Source: Aquabacterium sp. (lineage in GTDB: Bacteria; Pseudomonadota; Gammaproteobacteria; Burkholderiales; Burkholderiaceae_C). From it: a stretch of DNA of 64,000 nucleotides. The stretch lies in NCBI RefSeq assembly GCF_016234775.1, contig NZ_JACRAH010000005.1, forward strand, positions 1 through 64,000, written 5' to 3'. Both the position numbers and the translations under genes were made by a program. Each line of letters opens with the position of its first letter. Position 1 is the stretch's first letter. The notes below the pieces were generated by a model, which did not search any database, had not been told where the DNA came from, and saw only the letters and a list, made by a program, of their open reading frames with translations. Positions 18,929 to 27,425 of this stretch are shown here, one piece after another.

Positions 18929-19612
18929 ATGAGCCCGATCCGACACTACCTTGAACCACGCATGCTGTGGCCCATCCTGTTGATGGGCCTGGCGGCATGG
19001 GGCTTCATGGAAATCGCAGGCGAGGTACTGGAAGGCGATGCGCGCACGGTGGATGTGTGGATCCTGCACCTGTTGCGAACGGGTGATCAGGGGCTGAGGC
19101 CCATCGGCCCGCTGTGGCTGCAGGAAGCCATTCGGGATCTGACCGCACTGGGCAGCCCCGTCGTGCTGGTGCTCACGGTAGGTGCCGTCTGGGGTTACAT
19201 GGTCATGGCCGGGCAGCGTGCCATGTCATGGCTGGCCCTGGGATCCTCCTGTGGCGGTTTGCTGATGGCCTTCGCACTCAAATCGGTGTTTTCACGCGCG
19301 CGACCAGATGCCGTCTTTCATGCCACCGTGGCATCGGGCTACAGCTTTCCCAGCGGGCACGCCATGATGTCCGCCATCGTGTACCTGACGCTGGCCGCCT
19401 TGCTGGCCCGGCTCGTGCCGCGTGCGCGGCTGCGTTGGTACGTGATGGGCACGGCCGCCGCCCTCACGGGTCTGGTCGGCCTGTCACGCGTCTATCTGGG
19501 CGTGCACTGGGCGTCTGACGTGGCAGCCGGTTGGGCCGCGGGTGCCGCCTGGGCCTTGCTGTGCTGGCTGCTGGCACAACGTCTCAAACTGGGCCAGGAG
19601 AGCAAAGCATGA
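18929..19612 (+). CDS. PAP2-family phosphatase
   Basis: An integral membrane lipid phosphatase of 227 residues with about five to six helices. It has all three PAP2 signatures: KSVFSRARP (KxxxxxxRP), YSFPSGHA (PSGH) and SRVYLGVHWASD (SRxxxxxHxxxD). Likely substrates are phosphatidic acid, phosphatidylglycerol phosphate or undecaprenyl pyrophosphate. It is 28 bases after the FGGY kinase and overlaps dgkA by ATGA, so phosphatase and lipid kinase are made together. Confidence 0.92.
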   Translation: MSPIRHYLEPRMLWPILLMGLAAWGFMEIAGEVLEGDARTVDVWILHLLRTGDQGLRPIGPLWLQEAIRDLTALGSPVVLVLTVGAVWGYMVMAGQRAMSWLALGSSCGGLLMAFALKSVFSRARPDAVFHATVASGYSFPSGHAMMSAIVYLTLAALLARLVPRARLRWYVMGTAAALTGLVGLSRVYLGVHWASDVAAGWAAGAAWALLCWLLAQRLKLGQESKA

Positions 19613-20001
19613 AGGGCCATGGCTTCATCGACAGGCTGGGCTTCGCCTGGGCCGGTTTGCGCGCGGCGTGGCGCATGGAGAAAAGCGTGCGCACCCATGC
19701 CCTGGCCACCATCTGCGTACTGGCGTTGCTGCTGATCGTCCGGGCTCCCGCCATCTGGTGGGCGATCATGGCCTTGGCCATTGCGTTAGTGATTGCAACA
19801 GAGTTGCTTAACTCCGCGATCGAGGCCCTGGCAGATCACCTGCATCCACAGCGACATGAAGCCATCAAACTGACCAAGGATGTGGCCGCCGGTGCGGTGT
19901 TGATAGCCAGCTTGCTGGCACTCGTCGTCGCAGGCGCCTTCTTCGCGGACCAGATCTGGCCACAGCTGTCAGGCTTCCTCACGCTACGACCCCCTGCCTG
20001 A
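19609..20001 (+). CDS. dgkA: diacylglycerol kinase
   Basis: A small trimeric membrane kinase that phosphorylates diacylglycerol (undecaprenol in some relatives). The 130-residue protein has three hydrophobic helices and the signature ATELLNSAIEALADHL with KLTKDVAAGAVLI, which contains the catalytic Glu/Asn region. The ATG overlaps the PAP2 stop as ATGA. The gene ends 23 bases inside the 3' end of the convergent hybrid kinase. Together with the PAP2 enzyme it could set the balance between phosphatidic acid and diacylglycerol. Confidence 0.93.
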   Translation: MKGHGFIDRLGFAWAGLRAAWRMEKSVRTHALATICVLALLLIVRAPAIWWAIMALAIALVIATELLNSAIEALADHLHPQRHEAIKLTKDVAAGAVLIASLLALVVAGAFFADQIWPQLSGFLTLRPPA

Positions 20002-22378
20002 CAGTTGCTCGACGCTCGGCATCGACCCTGCACAGGGCTGCATCCAGCCTCAACAACACCCCGTCTACATTCAATGGTTTGGGCCAGAAGTCTGCAAAGC
20101 CCTGGGCCATGGCACGTGCGTGCGGTTCCCCGGAGACGTCTGCCGACATGGCAATGCACAACAGCTCCTGCCCGTGAGGCATGGTGCGAATGTGATGCAA
20201 AACATCGACGCCACTCATGTCCGGCAGGTTGATGTCCACCAGCACCAGATCAGGCCAGATGTGCTGCATGCGAGCCAGTGCGGACTCGCCGTCTTCCGCG
20301 ATCAACAGCTTGATGGACGGGCGCAAATCAAAAATGGCGCGAAGCAAAGCGGCGTTCAGGGGGTTGTCCTCCACGCACAGCACCGTGGTCTGGTTCAAGT
20401 CCGGATTGTGACGGGCTGGCGTCTGATCGACGGAAGGCGCCAGCACCGCGACCGTGCTGGCAGCCTGCCCCATCAAGGGCAGACACATCGTGACCGTGGT
20501 GCCGACGCCCTCCGTGCTGTCCAGCGAGATCTCGCCACCCATGGCCTCCATCAATCGCCTTGAGATCACCAGGCCCAGCCCTGTGCCTTCAATGCCCTCT
20601 CGGTCTGCGCCCAGGCGATTGAAGGGCTCGAACAGGTCCTTCATCTGATCTGCACGCAGCCCCCGCCCGGTATCGGCAACGCGCACGATCAGACGCCCAG
20701 GCTGCGTGTCTACCAATGAGGCATGCACCGTGACCTGCCCCCCCACACGGTTGTACTTCACCGCATTGGACAGGACGTTGATCAACACCTGCTTGATGCG
20801 ACGCTCATCTCCCAGTACCTGGCGCCGATCCACCTTGAGCGTGTCGACACTGACGGTCACCCCCATGGCTTCGGCTTGCGGCATGATCATGGGCAGGCTC
20901 TGCGTGATTAGCTCGCAGATGCGCACCGGCTCGATCTTCAGACCCGCATCACCTGATTCGATGCGGGTCAGATCAAGGATGTCATTGATCATTTCCAGCA
21001 GATGCTGCCCCGCCCTCAGGATGTACTCGACATGCAGGCGCTGCCCGGCTGCCATGCGTGCATTGGCATCGTGCAGCAGCAATTGTGCAAAGCCGATGAC
21101 GGCGTTCAGGGGCGTGCGCAGCTCATGACTCACCCTGGAGAGGAACTGGCTCTTGACCTGACTTGCATGCACGATGGCCTGTTGCTCCAGCAAGGCGGCT
21201 TCGGCCATCTTGCGCTCGGTGATGTCACGCGAGAGCATGATGAAGCGGGTATCCAGCCCATGCACGCTACCCTTGCGAGATACCGACAACTCGAACCACC
21301 TCACGCCATGTGGCAAGCTCAACTGGAGCTGGGCCCCTGAGGACGTGCCATTTTCAAGCGCATCCTCCAGCGCGGCGATGACCACACCGGCCTCCGCTGC
21401 CGGCAGCACATCGTGCACGGTCTGGCCGATCAGGTATTGCGCCGGGCGAATCAGCGTGTCGAGCCGGGATGAGTGCACAGCATGGTAGCGACCGTGCAGG
21501 TCCAGCTCCAGCATCACGTCAGGAACCGCGTCCAGCGTAGCCCGCAACTGATCGCCCATTCGTGCCATTTCGCGATAAGGCTCTTCGATCACCACGACGA
21601 ACACGGCGCGATACAGGAACAGATAGGAAACCACCTTGTAGATATGCCCGGCCACGTTGAAGAAATCCGACGTGGTCGCATACAAGGTGAACAGGCACTC
21701 GCTCAACGCCATGACGCACACTGCGCCGAACAATGCGGCGGCATTGAAGCTCACGGGGCGGCGCATTTGCAGCCAGAAACTGCAGGCCGCCGCCACATTC
21801 ATGGCGATGATGAGGTATTCGGCCCCGATCTTGAACGGCGTCAAACCTGAGCCTGGTATGTAAGTCTGAGGCACCCAATCCGCATGGAACAAGCAAACCC
21901 AATAGGTAGCGCCCACCAGTACCAGGACGGCCGCCAGCCAGCCGTAGCGACTGCCACTGGATGCAGCCTTCTCTGGCGGCAGGAGCGCCACCGTAAGCAA
22001 GGCAGACGCCGCCAGCAGGCGCGCCACCAGCCAGAAATTGATCGCTTTCTGAGGGCTGCTGGCGGTGACAAAATGCGGCATACCTGCGTATGACAGTGCA
22101 TGCGCAAAATCGAGCATGGCCACACCCAGGAACGCACAAGCGAGGATCAAGGCATGCCTCGGCAGGTTGCGACTGTAGGCATTCCAGCCCGAGGCAAATA
22201 CCAGCACGGCAATCACCACCGACACCATCTCCAGCATGGTGTGGATCGGCACGTAATCCTCGAACTTCTGAAAGCCCGCCCAGAACGGCACGGTCCAGAT
22301 CAACGCCAGGCCCATGGTCATGACAGCGACCAGGATCAAGGCTCGACGCATGGCAAGCCGATGGCTGTGATGCAACAT
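19979..22378 (-). CDS. MASE3-PAS hybrid histidine kinase with receiver domain
   Basis: An inner-membrane hybrid sensor kinase of 799 residues. The N-terminal 270 residues hold about eight helices that match the MASE3 sensory domain (FASGWNAYSRN, LGVAMLDFAHALSYAGMP). A PAS domain follows (about 285-395, ending in DITERK). The HisKA domain carries SHELRTPLNAVIGFAQLL and the HATPase domain NVLSNAVKYN, DTGRGL and GTGLGLVISRRL. A C-terminal receiver has the phospho-acceptor Asp in LVLVDINLPDMSG. The start at 22378 was chosen because AAGGAGC lies seven bases upstream; the frame is open to 22429. No output regulator is adjacent. Confidence 0.9.
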   Translation of the reverse strand: MLHHSHRLAMRRALILVAVMTMGLALIWTVPFWAGFQKFEDYVPIHTMLEMVSVVIAVLVFASGWNAYSRNLPRHALILACAFLGVAMLDFAHALSYAGMPHFVTASSPQKAINFWLVARLLAASALLTVALLPPEKAASSGSRYGWLAAVLVLVGATYWVCLFHADWVPQTYIPGSGLTPFKIGAEYLIIAMNVAAACSFWLQMRRPVSFNAAALFGAVCVMALSECLFTLYATTSDFFNVAGHIYKVVSYLFLYRAVFVVVIEEPYREMARMGDQLRATLDAVPDVMLELDLHGRYHAVHSSRLDTLIRPAQYLIGQTVHDVLPAAEAGVVIAALEDALENGTSSGAQLQLSLPHGVRWFELSVSRKGSVHGLDTRFIMLSRDITERKMAEAALLEQQAIVHASQVKSQFLSRVSHELRTPLNAVIGFAQLLLHDANARMAAGQRLHVEYILRAGQHLLEMINDILDLTRIESGDAGLKIEPVRICELITQSLPMIMPQAEAMGVTVSVDTLKVDRRQVLGDERRIKQVLINVLSNAVKYNRVGGQVTVHASLVDTQPGRLIVRVADTGRGLRADQMKDLFEPFNRLGADREGIEGTGLGLVISRRLMEAMGGEISLDSTEGVGTTVTMCLPLMGQAASTVAVLAPSVDQTPARHNPDLNQTTVLCVEDNPLNAALLRAIFDLRPSIKLLIAEDGESALARMQHIWPDLVLVDINLPDMSGVDVLHHIRTMPHGQELLCIAMSADVSGEPHARAMAQGFADFWPKPLNVDGVLLRLDAALCRVDAERRATVRQGVVA

Positions 22379-22571
22379 CACACCGCTCCTTCGTGTTTGT
22401 GTCTTGACGTCAGGGCACCTGGACCACACACCACTACAACAACAGGAAGAACAACCGCAACAACGGTGTGCCGAGACGGATTCAGATCATTGTGTCATGA
22501 GCGCATGCGCAGCACCAGATTTGTGCACGCACGCCGAATCCTCGTGAAAACCACAATGGACCTGCGTCCCG

Positions 22572-23417
22572 TCAAGCGATCAAGGCAGCAAGCCTTGGTA
22601 GGGCCCGCAACGCGTTGGCAGTGGTTTGTGCTTGAACCTGAGCCAGGCTCCAGCCGCGCAAGTCGGCCAGCGACTGCGCAATGCGAGGCAGCTCGGCCGG
22701 CTCGTTGCGGCTGCGCGCGCCCTCAGCCCTGGCCTGTGCTGTCTGATAAAGCCAATGTGGCGGGATGTCCGGCGCATCTGTTTCAAGCACGATGGCGTCG
22801 TCTGGCAGGCTGGCTGCCAGCCGCCGGATCTGCAAAGCGCGATCGAAGGTCATGGCACCGCCAAAGCCCAGTTTGAAGCCCAATGCCAGAAAGGCCAGCG
22901 CCTGTTGCTCGCTGCCGTTGAATGCATGGGCAATGCCCCCGGCTACCGGGCGTCCGGCATCCCGCAGTCGCCTGAGGTGCTTGAGCAGGCCGTCGGCACT
23001 GCGACGCACATGCAGGATCACGGGGAGCCCTGCCGCCACAGCCAGCTCCAGTTGAGCCGCGTACATGCGCTCTTGCAAGGCCTTGCCGGCCTCGTCCTGC
23101 AACTCAGGTACGAAATGGTCCAGGCCGATTTCCCCCACGGCCACCAGACGCGGGTCGTCCCGCCAGGCTTTCAAGGCCGAGGCCAGAGCTTGAAGGGCCG
23201 CTTCTTCAGGCTCCTGGCGTACATACAACGGGTGGATGCCCAGGGCATAGGCACCATGGCATTGCAGCGCTGCGTCACGGCTGGTGTGGAAGGTGGCCGA
23301 AGACACGGCCGGCACCACCATGAGCCCCACACCGGAAGCCAGGGCACGCGAGATCACATCTGCCCGATCGGCATCGAACTCCGGCGCATCCAGATGACAG
23401 TGCGTGTCCAGCCACAT
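22572..23417 (-). CDS. TatD-family metal-dependent hydrolase/DNase
   Basis: An amidohydrolase-fold TIM barrel of 281 residues. Metal ligands are recognisable in order: DTHCHLD, the Glu of GEIGLDHF, HVRRS, IAHAFNGSEQQA and ETDAPD. TatD relatives are 3'-5' exonucleases involved in DNA repair or D-amino-acid tRNA editing. It lies 21 bases after lolD on the same strand and may share its transcript. Confidence 0.92.
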   Translation of the reverse strand: MWLDTHCHLDAPEFDADRADVISRALASGVGLMVVPAVSSATFHTSRDAALQCHGAYALGIHPLYVRQEPEEAALQALASALKAWRDDPRLVAVGEIGLDHFVPELQDEAGKALQERMYAAQLELAVAAGLPVILHVRRSADGLLKHLRRLRDAGRPVAGGIAHAFNGSEQQALAFLALGFKLGFGGAMTFDRALQIRRLAASLPDDAIVLETDAPDIPPHWLYQTAQARAEGARSRNEPAELPRIAQSLADLRGWSLAQVQAQTTANALRALPRLAALIA

Positions 23418-23438
23418 GCCCTGCCTCCCAGAAGTGAA

Positions 23439-24119
23439 TCAGTCAGCGAAACGCCCGTTGACGAGGCGATGACGCTGCGCACAGCGCTCGGCCAGGACCG
23501 AATCATGGGTCACCATGATCACGGCCGTCCCTTGATCGGCGGCCAGTTGCAGCATCAAGTCAAACACGATGTTGGCGGTGTTGCGGTCCAGGTTGCCGGT
23601 GGGTTCGTCGGCCAGGATGCAGGCCGGCTGCGTGACCAGCGCTCGCGCCACCGCAACGCGCTGGCGCTCACCGCCAGACAACTCGGACGGGCGGTGCTCG
23701 ACACGGTTGAGCAAACCAACACGGTCCAGCCAGCCACGGGCCTGCTCGCGCGCCTGCTCCTGCGGCATGCGGCGAATCAGCAAGGGCATGGCCACGTTGT
23801 CCAGCGCGGTGAACTCGGGCAGAAGGTGGTGAAACTGGTAGATGAAGCCCAGATGCTGATTGCGCCAGGCACCTTGCTGAGCCGGGTTCATGGCACTGAG
23901 GTCCTGTCCCATCAAGCGCACACGGCCACTGGTGGGGGAATCCAGCCCGCCCAGCAAGTGCAGCATGGTGCTCTTGCCGGAGCCCGAAGCCCCCACGATG
24001 GCCACCGTTTCGCCGCGCGTCACGCGCAGGTCCACGCCTTGCAGGATGCTCACATCCAGCGGGCCTTCATGGAACCGCTTCACCAGCCCTTGGGCTTCCA
24101 GAATCAATGCGTCAGTCAT
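23439..24119 (-). CDS. lolD: lipoprotein-releasing ABC transporter ATP-binding protein LolD
   Basis: The cytoplasmic ATPase that powers extraction of outer-membrane lipoproteins from the inner membrane. Walker A is GASGSGKST, the signature motif [15 protein letters not shown], Walker [12 protein letters not shown], and the switch His lies in [26 protein letters not shown] is characteristic of LolD. The start at 24119 (MTDALI) was chosen because the upstream alternative would enter the preceding small gene. The run lolC-DUF2189-DUF2788-lolD places two small membrane genes between permease and ATPase. Confidence 0.93.
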   Translation of the reverse strand: MTDALILEAQGLVKRFHEGPLDVSILQGVDLRVTRGETVAIVGASGSGKSTMLHLLGGLDSPTSGRVRLMGQDLSAMNPAQQGAWRNQHLGFIYQFHHLLPEFTALDNVAMPLLIRRMPQEQAREQARGWLDRVGLLNRVEHRPSELSGGERQRVAVARALVTQPACILADEPTGNLDRNTANIVFDLMLQLAADQGTAVIMVTHDSVLAERCAQRHRLVNGRFAD

Positions 24120-24124
24120 GCCAA

Positions 24125-24334
24125 TCAGATGTTGAGCAACCACACAAGGACATTCTTGGCAATGAAACCCAACATGCCAAAACCCAGCACGATGAACAAC
24201 ATGAAGGTGCCAAACCTGCCAGCCTTGGACTCACGTGCCAGCTGCAAGATGATGAAGAACATGTAAAGGATGAAGCCACCCACGCCGAAGGTCAGCCCCA
24301 GTTGAGCAATCTGCTCCTCATTCATGCCAAACAT
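24125..24334 (-). CDS. DUF2788 small membrane protein
   Basis: A 69-residue protein with two hydrophobic helices (about 17-33 and 41-68) separated by RESKAGRFG. The pattern [16 protein letters not shown] then the helix [16 protein letters not shown] fits the DUF2788 family, whose function is unknown. The ATG at 24334 has GGGGAAG nine bases upstream; an ATG three codons later (24325) is an alternative. It lies between the DUF2189 gene and lolD with almost no spacing, so it is part of the lol transcript. Confidence 0.8.
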   Translation of the reverse strand: MFGMNEEQIAQLGLTFGVGGFILYMFFIILQLARESKAGRFGTFMLFIVLGFGMLGFIAKNVLVWLLNI

Positions 24335-24335
24335 A

Positions 24336-25121
24336 TCAAACCGCTTCCCCGCCTGTCTCGCGGACCACCAGATCGCGGTACGCATGCCAGGTGGCATGGC
24401 CCAGAACAGGTATCACCAGAATCAAACCAAACATCATGGTGCACAGCCCCAGCAGGCTCAACGACATCACGATCGCGGCCCAGGTGCTCATGCAGATCGG
24501 GTTGGCCATCACGGCACGCCAACTGGTCAGCACGGCGCGCGGCACGCTCACCTTGCGGTCGACCAACAAAGGGATGGCCACGACGCTGGAGGCGAAAACC
24601 GGCGCGGCCATCACGCCACCGACCAGCAACCAGATCTCGAAAAATCCAGGATTGGGCGCCATCACCACGCGCAGCAGGAAGTCGGTCGGCGTCGTGACGG
24701 CCGGCTTGACACCCAGGGTGATCAGCGCAGCTGAAGTCATGACCCAGCCGGTGCCCAGCGCCGTCAACAAGATGCCGAACTTGACCAGGCGCCGATCCAT
24801 GGACGACCACACGGCCCACACGGCCTCAAAGCCGGCAGACTCGCCCCGCAACAAGGCACGGCTGACCGCATACAAGCCGGTGGACAGAATCGGCGCCACC
24901 ATCAGGAAGCCCGACATGGCGCCGGCCAGAATCCAGAAACGGTCCCAGGCCAGCATCAGCATCAGGCCGCCAAAGGCCCCCATGAGCACACCGTGGGTCA
25001 GGCCCACCAGTGGGGCGTCCATGAAGTCACTCCAGCCTCTAGCCAGCCAGATGAAGGTGCGCAAGGAATGCACCTTGCGAACACGCAGCGGACGGTCTTG
25101 AGCAGGCAGGATGTCACTCAT
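24336..25121 (-). CDS. DUF2189 family integral membrane protein
   Basis: A 261-residue protein with about six to seven hydrophobic segments and a short polar N-terminus (MSDILPAQDRPLRVRKV). Segments such as GLTHGVLMGAFGGLMLML and PILSTGLYAVSRALLRGE are typical of DUF2189, a family found in alpha- and betaproteobacteria with no assigned role; some members sit next to cytochrome oxidase genes. The start overlaps the lolC stop by 8 bases, so it is translated from the same mRNA. Confidence 0.85.
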   Translation of the reverse strand: MSDILPAQDRPLRVRKVHSLRTFIWLARGWSDFMDAPLVGLTHGVLMGAFGGLMLMLAWDRFWILAGAMSGFLMVAPILSTGLYAVSRALLRGESAGFEAVWAVWSSMDRRLVKFGILLTALGTGWVMTSAALITLGVKPAVTTPTDFLLRVVMAPNPGFFEIWLLVGGVMAAPVFASSVVAIPLLVDRKVSVPRAVLTSWRAVMANPICMSTWAAIVMSLSLLGLCTMMFGLILVIPVLGHATWHAYRDLVVRETGGEAV

Positions 25122-26367
25122 ATCGCAAGGCCTCGGCAGGTTGAACACGGCTGGCGCGCCAGCTGGGGTACAGCGTGGCAGCCAGGGACAGAACCAGTGA
25201 GATCAAACCAATGGGGATGATGTCGCCCCATTGCGGGTCGGAGGGCATCTTGGAGATCAGGTAGATGCTGCCAGGCAGGAAGCTCACGCCCAGCAGATGC
25301 TCGATGGCCGGCACGATGACATCCAGGTTGAAGGCCACCAGCAGGCCCAGGCCCAGGCCGCCCAGCGTACCCAGCACGCCCGACATGGCGCCTTGCACCA
25401 TGAAGATCCCCATGATCGAACGCGGGCTCGCACCCAGGGTGCGCAGGATGGCGATGTCAGCGCGCTTGTCGGTCACGGTCATCACCAGGGTGGACACGAG
25501 GTTGAAAGCCGCCACAGCCACGATCAGCGTCAGGATGATGAACATCATGCGCTTTTCCACCTGCACCGCATCGAACCAGGCCCGGTTGGTGTGCGTCCAG
25601 TCACGCACGATCACATCGGATCCCAGCGATTCCGCCAGTTCGTTGCCCACGCGCCGCGCCAGTTGCGCATCCTTGAGCTTGAGCTGCACCCCCGTCACGC
25701 CACCTGTGCGAAACAGCTTGGCGGCGTCATCCGCATGCATCAGCACCAGGCTGCTGTCGTATTCGTAGTGGCCGGCATTGAACACACCCACCACCGTGAC
25801 TTGCTTGAGCCGGGGTACGACACCGGCTGGCGTCATCTGGCCGCTGGGCGCTACCACCGTGAGTGGATCACCTTCGCGGATGCCCAGACTGCGCGCCATT
25901 TCGACGCCAACCACCACCCCCCAGCCACCCGGAGTCAGGCGAGCAAAGGTGTCCTTCATGGCTGCGGCCAAGGGGGTCACGGCCACTTCTTCGGAGGGCA
26001 CGATGCCGCGAACCAGGGCGCCCCGCATGTCGTCACCCCGCGCGATCAGGGCTTGCGCGGGAATGAAAGGCGCCGCGCCGATCACGGCGGGGTTGCGGCG
26101 GGCCTGCTCGGCCAGCACGTGCCAGTCGGCCAGGGCGCCACCTCGGGCGTCGTACAACTCGATGTGGGCGACCACGGACAGCATGCGGTCGCGCACTTCC
26201 TTCTGGAAGCCGTTCATCACCGACAGCACGATGATCAAGGCGGCCACACCCAGCGTAATGCCAAGCACGGACACCCCGGAAATGAAAGAAATGAAGCCGT
26301 TGCGACGTGTCGTGCGGCTGGCGCGGGTGTAACGCCACCCGATTCGCCACTCAAAAGGCAGATTCAT
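25114..26367 (-). CDS. lolC: lipoprotein-releasing ABC transporter permease (LolC/LolE family)
   Basis: The membrane part of the Lol lipoprotein extractor, 417 residues. One helix (about 26-50, SVLGITLGVAALIIVLSVMN) is followed by a large periplasmic MacB-PCD domain (about 52-255), then three C-terminal helices with the FtsX-type coupling motif TVTDKRADIAILRTLGASPR. The NGFQKEVRDRML signature after the first helix is characteristic of LolC/E. Only one permease gene is present, so the complex may use two copies. LolC and LolE cannot be separated from sequence alone. Confidence 0.9.
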   Translation of the reverse strand: MNLPFEWRIGWRYTRASRTTRRNGFISFISGVSVLGITLGVAALIIVLSVMNGFQKEVRDRMLSVVAHIELYDARGGALADWHVLAEQARRNPAVIGAAPFIPAQALIARGDDMRGALVRGIVPSEEVAVTPLAAAMKDTFARLTPGGWGVVVGVEMARSLGIREGDPLTVVAPSGQMTPAGVVPRLKQVTVVGVFNAGHYEYDSSLVLMHADDAAKLFRTGGVTGVQLKLKDAQLARRVGNELAESLGSDVIVRDWTHTNRAWFDAVQVEKRMMFIILTLIVAVAAFNLVSTLVMTVTDKRADIAILRTLGASPRSIMGIFMVQGAMSGVLGTLGGLGLGLLVAFNLDVIVPAIEHLLGVSFLPGSIYLISKMPSDPQWGDIIPIGLISLVLSLAATLYPSWRASRVQPAEALRYE

Positions 26368-26426
26368 GATGTGAGGAGTGTACCCACTTGATAATCACGC
26401 CCTGAACCTGAATACGTCTGCCCACT

Positions 26427-27419
26427 GTGTCATCCAAGCCAATCAAACACTGGATCGTGCCTTTCGCAGCCAGCCTGTCCGAGCCCTGTCAGCACGCGCT
26501 GCCCCGGCTGGCGGCGGGCAACGCCCTGCCTAACCTGCGCCGCGTGCTGAGCCAGTTGCAGGAAGTGCAGCGCATCGAGGGGGATGAGTACGCCCTGTCC
26601 ACGCCCCACGAGCGCGTGCTGGCTCGTGCCATGGGCTGGCCTGATTCGGACGGCCTGATGCCCTGGGCCAGTTGGTGGGCAGCCCAGGATGGCCTGGTGC
26701 TGGAGGCGGGCAAGACATGGGGCATGCTCAGCCCTGGTCACTGGCTGATGGGCCGCGACCACCTCACCTTGCTGGATCCTGCCACGCTCGGTCTCAGCGA
26801 AGCTGAGTCGCGAACCGTGTTTGACGCCATCCGGCCATTGTTCGAGGAAGATGGCTGGACCCTGCGGTGGGGATCAGCCCAACGCTGGTATGCCGCCCAT
26901 CCGTCGCTGAGCGGCCTGCCGACGGCCTCGTTGGACCGCGTCATCGGCCGCAACCCGGATCTCTGGCTGACCGACCACAGCCAGGCCCGCATGGTGCGCC
27001 GCCTGCAAAGCGAGGTGCAGATGCTGCTTTATCAGCACCCGGTCAACGATGCGCGCGAAGCGCAGGGGCTGGCCACGGTCAACTCCTTCTGGCTGAGCGG
27101 CTGTGGCGCAGTGCCTGCATGCACCGACCTGCCGCCCCACATTGCACTGGTCAACGATCTGCGTGCCCCCATGCTGGCTGACGACATGCCCTCATGGCTG
27201 GTCGCCTGGGCGCAGGTGGACGCCACCATACTGAAAGCCGCCTGCCAAGCCCTGGATGCCGGGCAGGCTATCGAGCTGACCCTGTGCGGTGAACGCCATG
27301 CCATGACCTTGGCGCCGGCACCCGCCACAGGCCTGAGCGCCAGACTGTGGCAATCTCTGAAGCGCCTGACCTCATCCGGCAGCGGCAGCGACCCTGTGCC
27401 CCTGCTCAACAGCCTGTAA
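26427..27419 (+). CDS. uncharacterised protein upstream of recJ
   Basis: A 330-residue cytoplasmic protein with no catalytic motif that I recognise. Distinctive stretches are STPHERVLARAMGW, GLMPWASWW, AESRTVFDAIRPLFEEDGW, LPTASLDRVIGRNPDLWL and HPVNDAREAQGLATVNSFWL then SGCG. Similar proteins beside recJ in Burkholderiales are often labelled 'phosphoglycerate mutase', but the phosphatase-type histidine motif is not visible, so that name is doubtful. It starts with GTG and ends 6 bases before recJ, implying co-transcription and possibly a link to DNA repair. Confidence 0.7.
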   Translation: MSSKPIKHWIVPFAASLSEPCQHALPRLAAGNALPNLRRVLSQLQEVQRIEGDEYALSTPHERVLARAMGWPDSDGLMPWASWWAAQDGLVLEAGKTWGMLSPGHWLMGRDHLTLLDPATLGLSEAESRTVFDAIRPLFEEDGWTLRWGSAQRWYAAHPSLSGLPTASLDRVIGRNPDLWLTDHSQARMVRRLQSEVQMLLYQHPVNDAREAQGLATVNSFWLSGCGAVPACTDLPPHIALVNDLRAPMLADDMPSWLVAWAQVDATILKAACQALDAGQAIELTLCGERHAMTLAPAPATGLSARLWQSLKRLTSSGSGSDPVPLLNSL

Positions 27420-27425
27420 GCCCCC

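Noticed and set aside
22626-24266. 546-codon plus-strand open frame
   Set aside because: Spans the antisense of TatD, lolD and the DUF2788 gene; composition is that of a shadow frame.
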